NCBI GenBank assembly: GCA_019695305.1 | Contig: JAIBAG010000001.1 | Coordinates: 260,108 to 324,107 of the forward strand | Direction of reading: 5' to 3' | DNA: 64,000 bases | From: a bacterium | GTDB lineage: Bacteria > UBA10199 > JAIBAG01 | Shown: in pieces, positions 52,066 through 60,134 of the stretch | Layout of the letters: the number at the start of each line of letters is the position of its first letter | How positions within the stretch are numbered: the first letter of the stretch is position 1 | Program-made: the position numbers and the translations under genes | Notes under the pieces: generated by a model | What the model was told of the DNA's origin: nothing | Databases searched by the model: none | The model's input: only the letters and a program-made list of their open reading frames with translations

Positions 52066-55000
52066 ATGCGTTCTTACTTACTCATTGCTTTGTTATGTCT
52101 TCTCGCGGCCTGCGGCACGTCTACGTCGTCTTCTTCCGATAATTCTTCATCCAACAATCTTCTCACTTTAACCGGCCCCATTGCGCGTGCGGTAGATCAC
52201 TTAAGTGGCAGCATTACTATTTACGATTTAGAAGCGGATAAAAAAGTTCATGACGATGCACTTAATTTTATCAATACCAATAACGGTGTTGTTGTTACCG
52301 CCGACATTGTTAAATTAAAGCCCGCCAAGGTTTATCGCTTTGTTTTAGTATTTAATTACGACGGCACCCCCATTGCTTACGTAGACATCACTCACACCGT
52401 AGCTAATGATGCCAACGATACCATCACCTTTACAGCAGATAATATTATTTACACCACAGCCAGCGCGAGTGCCGATATTTTAGCCGATATATCAAACGAC
52501 ATTTTGCCTAATTTGGATAGTGATGGGGATGGGTTTAGTAATTTTACCGAAATAAGAGCTGGAACCAATGTGAATGATCAAAACAGTATTCCTACGGGTC
52601 CACAGATTGGTGCGGTAAATTCTGAAGTGGCCGATGATGAATCTATCATTACGCTTACGGTTACCGTTAAAGATAAACTGGGTATTGATACGGCCGATAT
52701 TTTGTTTCCGGGTAATAGTTATTTGCAATCGGTTGTTGATGAAAAGTTAAGTGGCACATTTGGTGATGTTGAGCGCACCTTTACCGTGTCCTTTAATGTG
52801 CAAGATGCCTCGCCTGGTAACTTGCCATTTTCAATTAAAGCCACCAATATGGCGGGCTTATCTAGTTCTTTTAGCTCATCGGTTATTGTTCCTGAGGGTA
52901 ATTCAAATCGTGGACCTCTTATTTTTATAGAAAATCTTACCGAAGGCCAAATCATATCGGGTACGGTGCAAATACAAATTTCGGCTGTCGATCGCGATGG
53001 AGTAAAATCAATTAGTGTTGATCAACCTTCCGATTTGTTTGATACATCTCCTGCATCTGCTTTTTTTACAGCAGACTGGGATACCACTTCAGTAGGCAAT
53101 GGGCCTATTCAGTTGCGTGTTACGGCTACCGATAATGAAGATATAACGTCAAACAAAGTAGTTACGCTTAATGTTTCCAACGGTACCGATGCCTCTGGTC
53201 CGCATATTACCTTAAGAGTTTATCAATCCAGCGATTTGAGTGATGAAATTAATTATAGAAATGGTGATCCTATTTTTGGAAGTGTGTATTTTCGTGTCTC
53301 GGCTATCGATCCTAGTGGATTAGATATCTTTGAAATACTCAATGATGATACCATTGAAGGTCTTTTTTTAGAGCCGCTTGAAGTAAATGGCAATCCTTAT
53401 GACAATACGATTAATACAACTTTATTGGGCGATAACAGCACATTAAAACTTATTTTTTCGGCCACCGATAAATTGGGATACAATACAACGGCGCAGTTTA
53501 AACTGATAGTGGCCAATAATCCGTTCATCAATTCGTTTACTATAGATGATGCTGCAAATGCGGTGGTTTCGGAAGGTGATAGTGTTCACTTTAATTGGGA
53601 TGTATTTAATGCCAATCAAATCTCCATTTTAAATGTGACAGCCAGTAAAACGCTTGCCTATAATTTAAGTAAAACCGGAGAGGTGTCGTCGATTATTACA
53701 TCACCTGCTACTTATCGCTTAACGGCTGTACGTACCACTAACATGGGTAACAACACCGTTACCAAAGAAGTAACAGTAATTTTAGATAACGACCGCGACG
53801 GTATTGTGAATGCCAATGATAATTGCAAAAATACGATAAATCCAAACCAGGCCGATGCCGATGGCGATCATATTGGCGATGTATGCGATTCGGATTTGGA
53901 TGGTGATGGTGTTGCCAACGGTAGTGATAATTGTCCCAGCGTTGCCAATGCTAATCAATCTAATATCGATCACGATAGCATGGGCGATGTGTGTGACGAC
54001 GATGTGGATGGCGATGGAGCCAGTGAAGGAAACGATTTATGCCCTAACGACCCACGCAAAGCCTCTCCTGGTCAATGTGGTTGCGGTATTCCAGATGCCG
54101 ATGCCGATCATGACAATATAGCTGTGTGCTTTGATGCGTGCGATAACGATGCCGGCAAAGTGGCACCTGGCATTTGTGGTTGTGGTACTCCCGATACCAA
54201 TACTGATGGAGATACGCAGGTAGATTGTATTGAAACCTGTGATTTGGATCCCAATAAATTAACACCGGGAGTTTGTGGGTGCGGTGTAGCTGATACTGAT
54301 AGTGATTTTGATGGTACCCCCAATTGTCATGATAATTGCCCAAGTGATCCTGGGAAAACAGCCGTGGGTATTTGTGGTTGTGGTGTTCCGGATATTGATT
54401 CCGATGGTGATTTGGTTGTTGATTGTCGTGATAATTGTCCGAGTGATGGTAATAAAATTAATCCGGGAGTTTGTGGTTGTGGTGTTACCGATACAAACAG
54501 CGATGCTGATTCTGTTATTGATTGTTTAGATAACTGCCCGCTTGTTGCTAATCAGAGTCAAACCGATTTTGATGGGGATGCTATTGGTGATGCCTGTGAT
54601 ACCGATAGAGATGGTGATGGCACACCAAATGGTGCCGATAATTGTCCGGATATTGCGAACGATCAAAATAATATTGATGGTGATGCCTTGGGTGATGCGT
54701 GTGATGGTGATAAAGATGGTGATGGGCGAAATAATGAGAGTGATAATTGCCCCAATACGCCTAATGCTAATCAACAAGATTTAAATGGTAATGGTGTTGG
54801 CGATGCCTGTGATGGAGATCCCGATGGTGATGGAACATTGGATACGGTAGATAATTGCCCGGGTGTGTATAATGCTAATCAGACGGATATGGATGGAGAT
54901 GATGTTGGTGATGTTTGCGATACCGATGCCGATGGAGATGGAACATTAGATGCTAATGATAATTGTCCGGGTTTAAATAACGATCAAAGTAATATAGATA

Positions 55001-56577
55001 ACGATGCATTTGGTGATGCATGTGATGATGATATTGATGGTGATGGTTTTGCTAATGCACAAGATTGCGGGCCAAGTAATGCGCATTCTTTCCCCGGTAA
55101 TACACGGGCGTATTTATCGGATGATGATTATAATTGTGATGGAAATGCGCGGGATATTCCGGCTAATCATGCTACTTTTATTTTTAATGGTGGTGCTGGC
55201 TCATATGCGGGCAATGGGATTACATATGCTGGTGATGTTAATAATGATGGATGTTCTGATATTTTAATTGGGGCGCCTGCATATACTACATCAGATATAC
55301 TTGGAAAGGTTTACCTTATTTATGGGCATGGTCTAAATTGCGATTATACTACTACACTTTCACAAAATATTAGCTTGGCCTCCATAGGCTCCACAATTCC
55401 AGGAGCTGTTTTTGTTACAGAACAGATAGGAGATAGATTTGGATCTAATGTGGCACCAGCAGGGGATATTGACAATGATGGATGTTCTGATTTTCTAATC
55501 AGTGCAGATTATTTCGATAGTACAGTGGATGGAGTTGTGCATCCTGATTCTGGTAAGGTATATGTATTGTATGGTGGAGGTGATGGGTGTAACAATCAAA
55601 CACTGCATGGTGTCTTTAATATATCAGATATTAGCTTAACAGGTAATATACGAGGCCATAGTTTTATAACTAAAAAAGATAATGCGCGTTTGGGTTTTTC
55701 TATGGCGGCATTAGGCGATATTAACGCTGATGGGGATACAGATTTTGGTTTTATTACACTGTCTCCTATTTTGGACAACGCTATTATTATCTATAAAAAT
55801 CTGACAAATTTATCTTATGTTGTGGATACAGATATGTCTCAATTTGGTGTATTAATACCTGGTGACTATAGTGAAATTGGTGGTGCTGGCGATTTTAATC
55901 ATGATGCTTTTATGGATATTGCCCTCACTTCTATCGGCTATCAGAGGTATGGTGCTGTCTTTGTTATAAAGGGTTCTGCTACAGGGGTTATTGATGTAAA
56001 TATTAACAATGCAGATCTTTATATTGCGCCTGATGTGGGATGTCAAACTGGTATAGAGGTTTCGTCCGTTGGTGATGTAAATAATGACTATTTTGATGAT
56101 GTGCTTGTTGGTTCTAATGGTTGTTCCAATCTTGATGGAATAAAATCAGGAAGAGCCGATATTATTTTGGGGCAGCAAGATGTGAATTTAAATCTTTCAG
56201 ATCCACTTCAAAATGTTATTACTTTTGATGGAGTCGCTTATAATGACATGGCAGGTTATAGTTTAAGCGGAGGTGATATTACCGGAGATAATCAAAGTGA
56301 TTTGGCAATTGGGGCAGACCAAGCTGATAATTCTAAAGGGAATGTATATGTCGTGAATCATGAGCTCTGGTTGGCAGGTGATCGAGAAAGTTTATTGTTT
56401 TCCACTTTCAGAATTTATTCGACGGGTAACTTTTTAAATACAAATCATGTTTCATTAAATGCCGGCTATCATTTAAATACTTTGGTAACTGGTGATTTTA
56501 ATGGTGATGGAAAAGCTGATCTTTTTATTGGTAATAGGTCTGGAGGACCCATAAATCTTTTTTTAAGTGGTTACTAA
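52066..56577 (+). CDS. Giant lipoprotein with Ig-like, calcium and FG-GAP repeats
   Basis: A 1503-residue protein with the lipobox LAAC (Cys16). After a TLTGPIARAVDHLSGSI domain come strand-rich Ig/cadherin-like segments (about 170-550; AVDRDGVKSISVDQPSD, ISAIDPSGLDIFEIL), then calcium-binding repeats of two kinds (about 575-1000). Some are of the classic thrombospondin type 3 form (DGDGVANGSDNCPSVANANQ), some of the CGCG form. An integrin-like FG-GAP propeller follows (about 1030-1500: YAGDVNNDGCSDILIGAPA, GGAGDFNHDAFMDIAL). Unlike its neighbours it has no C-terminal tag, being anchored by lipid instead. Confidence 0.9.
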   Translation: MRSYLLIALLCLLAACGTSTSSSSDNSSSNNLLTLTGPIARAVDHLSGSITIYDLEADKKVHDDALNFINTNNGVVVTADIVKLKPAKVYRFVLVFNYDGTPIAYVDITHTVANDANDTITFTADNIIYTTASASADILADISNDILPNLDSDGDGFSNFTEIRAGTNVNDQNSIPTGPQIGAVNSEVADDESIITLTVTVKDKLGIDTADILFPGNSYLQSVVDEKLSGTFGDVERTFTVSFNVQDASPGNLPFSIKATNMAGLSSSFSSSVIVPEGNSNRGPLIFIENLTEGQIISGTVQIQISAVDRDGVKSISVDQPSDLFDTSPASAFFTADWDTTSVGNGPIQLRVTATDNEDITSNKVVTLNVSNGTDASGPHITLRVYQSSDLSDEINYRNGDPIFGSVYFRVSAIDPSGLDIFEILNDDTIEGLFLEPLEVNGNPYDNTINTTLLGDNSTLKLIFSATDKLGYNTTAQFKLIVANNPFINSFTIDDAANAVVSEGDSVHFNWDVFNANQISILNVTASKTLAYNLSKTGEVSSIITSPATYRLTAVRTTNMGNNTVTKEVTVILDNDRDGIVNANDNCKNTINPNQADADGDHIGDVCDSDLDGDGVANGSDNCPSVANANQSNIDHDSMGDVCDDDVDGDGASEGNDLCPNDPRKASPGQCGCGIPDADADHDNIAVCFDACDNDAGKVAPGICGCGTPDTNTDGDTQVDCIETCDLDPNKLTPGVCGCGVADTDSDFDGTPNCHDNCPSDPGKTAVGICGCGVPDIDSDGDLVVDCRDNCPSDGNKINPGVCGCGVTDTNSDADSVIDCLDNCPLVANQSQTDFDGDAIGDACDTDRDGDGTPNGADNCPDIANDQNNIDGDALGDACDGDKDGDGRNNESDNCPNTPNANQQDLNGNGVGDACDGDPDGDGTLDTVDNCPGVYNANQTDMDGDDVGDVCDTDADGDGTLDANDNCPGLNNDQSNIDNDAFGDACDDDIDGDGFANAQDCGPSNAHSFPGNTRAYLSDDDYNCDGNARDIPANHATFIFNGGAGSYAGNGITYAGDVNNDGCSDILIGAPAYTTSDILGKVYLIYGHGLNCDYTTTLSQNISLASIGSTIPGAVFVTEQIGDRFGSNVAPAGDIDNDGCSDFLISADYFDSTVDGVVHPDSGKVYVLYGGGDGCNNQTLHGVFNISDISLTGNIRGHSFITKKDNARLGFSMAALGDINADGDTDFGFITLSPILDNAIIIYKNLTNLSYVVDTDMSQFGVLIPGDYSEIGGAGDFNHDAFMDIALTSIGYQRYGAVFVIKGSATGVIDVNINNADLYIAPDVGCQTGIEVSSVGDVNNDYFDDVLVGSNGCSNLDGIKSGRADIILGQQDVNLNLSDPLQNVITFDGVAYNDMAGYSLSGGDITGDNQSDLAIGADQADNSKGNVYVVNHELWLAGDRESLLFSTFRIYSTGNFLNTNHVSLNAGYHLNTLVTGDFNGDGKADLFIGNRSGGPINLFLSGY

Positions 56578-56872
56578 ATCTAACCCCCTTAAATCATTAA
56601 CAAAATCCCCATTCAAAAATAAAAAACACAGTGCCCTCAAATAATCCGCAACTTTTTTTTACTCCTGCCGACAACTAGCCCGATAAAAACTTGATTGGGG
56701 CATTGACTTTTTTAATGCACGGCGTTAAAGGCCACTTAGGTTTTTATCTGATAATTAAATTCATAAAATTTTGTTTTTAATTAAGTAGGGGCAAAGTACT
56801 AGCCAAAGGGGCAAATCACTAATTTTTTATTGTATACAGCGGTATACGTTTAACCATTTGAGGATGTTATTT
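56578..56872. promoter_or_regulatory. Intergenic region with promoter-like element copy B
   Basis: This 295-bp, gene-free, AT-rich gap holds TTGACT (56703-56708), 16 nt, TTAAAG (56725-56730), the second of the shared elements. Two GTATAC hexamers (56832-56837 and 56842-56847) lie 4 bp apart near the start. No terminator is evident for the preceding gene. Confidence 0.5.
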
Positions 56873-59800
56873 ATGAAAAAAATACTATTGGCCATGTTTG
56901 CTGTGTTTTTGTTTTGTGGGTATGTGGGCGAGGCAAAAGCTGTAAACATATGTTTTTGTCATGATACAGGGAGTGGAACAATTACAATTTGTCCATCCGA
57001 TACATCTCAGCAAAAAGGTCATGCTAAGCATGGAGATCCATTTTTTGGATGTGGTTGTGGTATTGATTTAGATGGTGATGGTAATCTGTGTGATGCAAGT
57101 GATTTTGAAACTTGTGAAACTTGTCCGCAAGACTGTGGTGCTTGTCTAGATTGTAATGGTGTAGGTCCTAATCCAGCTGAAGAATGTGGTGATCCTGGCA
57201 CAGCCGGTTGTACTGATCCTGATACTCATGACAGTGTTTCACCGGTATGTAATGGTTGCCGGTGTTTATATACATGTGGAAATGGAGTAACTGATCCTGG
57301 TGAACAGTGTGACCCGCAAAATCTATCCGACCCAAATCGTGCTAACTGTGCCAGTGATTGTACCCTTGATTATTGTCCTCTTGACCCAGATAAAAAATTA
57401 CCCGGTGTTTGTGGTTGCGGTGTTTCAGATGATTTGGATAACGATCAAGACGGTACACCGGATTGCACTGATGTTTGTCCTCTTGATCCTGCTAAATTTG
57501 ATACCGTTGGTCAATGTGGTTGCAACGAACCTGAAACAAATACAGATGGTGATAGCCAAGCCGATTGTATTGACCAGTGTGATGGTGATCCAGCCAAAGT
57601 TGTTCCTGGTATTTGTGGTTGCGGTGAATCTGATATTGATAGTGACGGTGATGGAACAGCCGATTGTTTAGATGCTTGTCCTTCGGATCCTGGTAAAATT
57701 GCTGTTGGCACCTGTGGTTGCGGTGTAGCCGATACCAATTCTGATGGTGATGGTGCTTTAGATTGTCAAGAAACCTGCGATAACGATCCTGCAAAAACTG
57801 CTCCTGGAGCTTGTGGTTGCGGCAATGCTGATACCGATAGTGACGGTGATGGTACTGCTGATTGTTTAGATGCTTGTCCTTCGGATCCTGGTAAAATTGC
57901 TGTTGGCACCTGTGGTTGCGGTGTAGCCGATACCAATTCTGATGGTGATGGTGCTTTAGATTGCCAAGAAACCTGCGATAACGATCCTGCAAAAACCGCC
58001 CCCGGAGCTTGTGGTTGCGGCAATGCCGATACCGATAGCGATGGTGATGGTACCGCCGATTGTAATGATGATTGTCCTTCGGACCCTGCTAAAACGGCGC
58101 CCGGTACTTGTGGTTGTGGTACTCCCGATACAAATTTAGATGGTGACAGTGCTTTAGACTGTCAAGAAACCTGCGATACCGATCCTTTGAAAACGGCTCC
58201 TGGTACTTGCGGTTGCGGGCAGCCGGATAACGATGCTGATGGAGATGGCGCTTTTGATTGTCAAGACACCTGTCCTGATGATGCTGGTAAAGTAGCTCCT
58301 GGCATTTGCGGTTGCGGAGTAGCTGATACCAATACCGATGGTGATAGTTTGGTAGATTGCCAAGAAACCTGCGATACCGATCCTGCTAAAACTGCTCCTG
58401 GTGAATGCGGTTGCGGTACGGCCGATAATGATACCGATCGCGATGGTACATTAGATTGCCAAGAAACCTGCGACGCGGACCCTGCCAAAACCGAACCCGG
58501 TGAATGCGGTTGTGGTGTAGCTGATAGCGATACCGATCACGATGGTGTGTTAGATTGCCAAGAAACCTGCGATAGTGATCCGGATAAATCCGAACCCGGT
58601 GAATGCGGTTGTGGTGTAGCTGATAGCGATACCGATCACGATGGTGTGTTAGATTGCCAAGAAACCTGCGATAGTGATCCGGATAAATCCGAACCCGGTG
58701 AATGCGGTTGTGGTGTAGCTGATAGTAACGAAGATGGTGATGACTTCTTAGATTGTCAGGAAGAGTGTGATAGTGATCCGGATAAATCCGAACCTGGTGT
58801 TTGTGGTTGCGGAGTAGCCGATAGCAATGAGGATGGCGATAAGCTCTTAGATTGCCAAGAAACTTGCGATAGCGATCCGGATAAAACACAGCCCGGCCAG
58901 TGCGGTTGCGGCGTTCCCGATACCGATGAAGATCATGATGGCGTAGCCAACTGTATTGATTTGTGTGATGGTGGCGAAGATAGTGATCCGTTAAAAACAG
59001 CTCCCGGTGTATGTGGTTGCGGTACGGCCGATGTTGATAACGATAAAGATGGCACCATTGATTGTTTGGAAGAGTGCTCAGATGATCCATTAAAAACCAA
59101 TAGAGGTGTATGTGGTTGTGGTGTGGCTGATACCGATAGCGATGGTGATGGCTTAGCCGATTGTATTGACTATTGTGTTGATGATAAGGATAAAACGCAA
59201 CCTGGTACTTGTGGTTGTGGTGTAGCTGATACCGATTCGGACAGTGACGAAACACCTGATTGTTTAGATCAATGTCCTGATAATTCTGGTAAAACCGAAC
59301 CTGGTATATGTGGTTGCGGTGTAGCCGATGCTGATAGTGACGGCGATCAAGTTGTAGATTGTAACGACGTTTGTCCTGCCGATCCGTTAAAATCGGAATC
59401 TGCTGGTCAATGTGGTTGCGGTACGCAAGATATTGATACCGACGAAGACGGTGTTGCCGAATGTTTGGATTCGTGTCCTAACGATAGCAATAAAACCGAA
59501 CCCGGCTTGTGTGGTTGCGGTGTTGAAGATACCGATACCGACCAAGATGGTACCCCCAACTGTAGCGACCAATGCCCTGTTGATAGCAGCAAGGTAGATC
59601 TTGGAATCTGCGGTTGCGGTGTAAGTGATGCCGATAACGATGGCGACGGCGAAGCCGATTGCGTGGATGAATGTCCTAATGATCAGCTTAAATCGTCTCC
59701 CGGCCAGTGTGGTTGCGGTGTAGCCGATACCGATTCCGATAAAGACGGTGTAGCAAACTGTAACGATGTTTGCCCCGATTCGGCTACCGATGATTCTAAT

Positions 59801-59986
59801 AACGATGGTACGTGTGATAACTTAGATGTTAGCCCTGCTGTTGCTCCCGTACCGGCTTTTAGCCAAATTCAGGGTAGCGGCAGTAGTTGTAGCTTAAGCA
59901 CCGATGCCTCGGCTAATATGGCTGGCTTTATAGCCCTGGCTGTAGCGATGATGGGCTTAGCTATCGTTCGTAAAAGAATGAGCTAA
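56873..59986 (+). CDS. Cys/Asp repeat surface protein (24 repeats) with C-terminal sorting tag
   Basis: The ATG at 56873, after GAGGATG, gives 1037 residues. A signal peptide (ending GEAKA) precedes a Cys-rich N-terminal domain of about 150 residues with a DUF4215-like segment (CGNGVTDPGEQC). It then has 24 units of about 33-37 residues (DPxKTxPGxCGCGxADTDxDGDGxxDCxD), and ends FSQIQGSGSSCSL, membrane helix, RKRMS. Asp-rich loops in each unit should bind calcium and the Cys pairs should stiffen the rod. Near-identical units show recent expansion. No VWA domain is present. Confidence 0.88.
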   Translation: MKKILLAMFAVFLFCGYVGEAKAVNICFCHDTGSGTITICPSDTSQQKGHAKHGDPFFGCGCGIDLDGDGNLCDASDFETCETCPQDCGACLDCNGVGPNPAEECGDPGTAGCTDPDTHDSVSPVCNGCRCLYTCGNGVTDPGEQCDPQNLSDPNRANCASDCTLDYCPLDPDKKLPGVCGCGVSDDLDNDQDGTPDCTDVCPLDPAKFDTVGQCGCNEPETNTDGDSQADCIDQCDGDPAKVVPGICGCGESDIDSDGDGTADCLDACPSDPGKIAVGTCGCGVADTNSDGDGALDCQETCDNDPAKTAPGACGCGNADTDSDGDGTADCLDACPSDPGKIAVGTCGCGVADTNSDGDGALDCQETCDNDPAKTAPGACGCGNADTDSDGDGTADCNDDCPSDPAKTAPGTCGCGTPDTNLDGDSALDCQETCDTDPLKTAPGTCGCGQPDNDADGDGAFDCQDTCPDDAGKVAPGICGCGVADTNTDGDSLVDCQETCDTDPAKTAPGECGCGTADNDTDRDGTLDCQETCDADPAKTEPGECGCGVADSDTDHDGVLDCQETCDSDPDKSEPGECGCGVADSDTDHDGVLDCQETCDSDPDKSEPGECGCGVADSNEDGDDFLDCQEECDSDPDKSEPGVCGCGVADSNEDGDKLLDCQETCDSDPDKTQPGQCGCGVPDTDEDHDGVANCIDLCDGGEDSDPLKTAPGVCGCGTADVDNDKDGTIDCLEECSDDPLKTNRGVCGCGVADTDSDGDGLADCIDYCVDDKDKTQPGTCGCGVADTDSDSDETPDCLDQCPDNSGKTEPGICGCGVADADSDGDQVVDCNDVCPADPLKSESAGQCGCGTQDIDTDEDGVAECLDSCPNDSNKTEPGLCGCGVEDTDTDQDGTPNCSDQCPVDSSKVDLGICGCGVSDADNDGDGEADCVDECPNDQLKSSPGQCGCGVADTDSDKDGVANCNDVCPDSATDDSNNDGTCDNLDVSPAVAPVPAFSQIQGSGSSCSLSTDASANMAGFIALAVAMMGLAIVRKRMS
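57662..58057 (+). repeat. Two tandem 198-bp coding repeats
   Basis: 57662-57859 and 57860-58057 are nearly identical (a handful of third-position changes) and encode the same 66 residues, two protein repeats. The duplication is recent relative to the neighbouring, more diverged units. Confidence 0.85.
58501..58698 (+). repeat. Two identical tandem 99-bp coding repeats
   Basis: 58501-58599 and 58600-58698 read as identical (33 residues each). A partly matching third copy starts at 58699. Perfect identity over a synonymous-rich repeat means very recent duplication or gene conversion. Confidence 0.85.
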
Positions 59987-60010
59987 ACTATTGAAAAAAT
60001 AAAAACAGGA

Positions 60011-60042
60011 AAGGGCATTCCCAAAAGGAATGCCCTTTTTTT
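60011..60042 (+). terminator. Rho-independent terminator
   Basis: AAGGGCATTCC (from 60011) pairs with GGAATGCCCTT around a CAAAA loop, then a run of T (60036-60042). It ends the 24-repeat gene. Confidence 0.92.
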
Positions 60043-60059
60043 ATGTCACAATTATCACT

Positions 60060-60087
60060 TTGACATTTCTTGCCCGTGGGACTAAAG
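60060..60087 (+). promoter_or_regulatory. Shared promoter-like element, copy D
   Basis: TTGACA (60060-60065), 16 nt, CTAAAG (60082-60087), 47 nt before the second VWA-repeat gene start. Confidence 0.55.
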
Positions 60088-60134
60088 CCTCTATCGAATA
60101 CTTACTTGCATACACTTCATTAAGAAAGGGCAAT

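Noticed and set aside
57492..59255. Long open frames antisense to the repeat proteins
   Set aside because: They arise from the biased GAT/GGT codons of the sense repeats; the translations are low-complexity His/Arg/Tyr runs without a start signal.
57400..59900. Regularly spaced DNA repeats that could suggest a CRISPR array
   Set aside because: They are in-frame 33-37 codon protein repeats inside one long gene, with no uniform direct repeat, no unique spacers and no cas genes.
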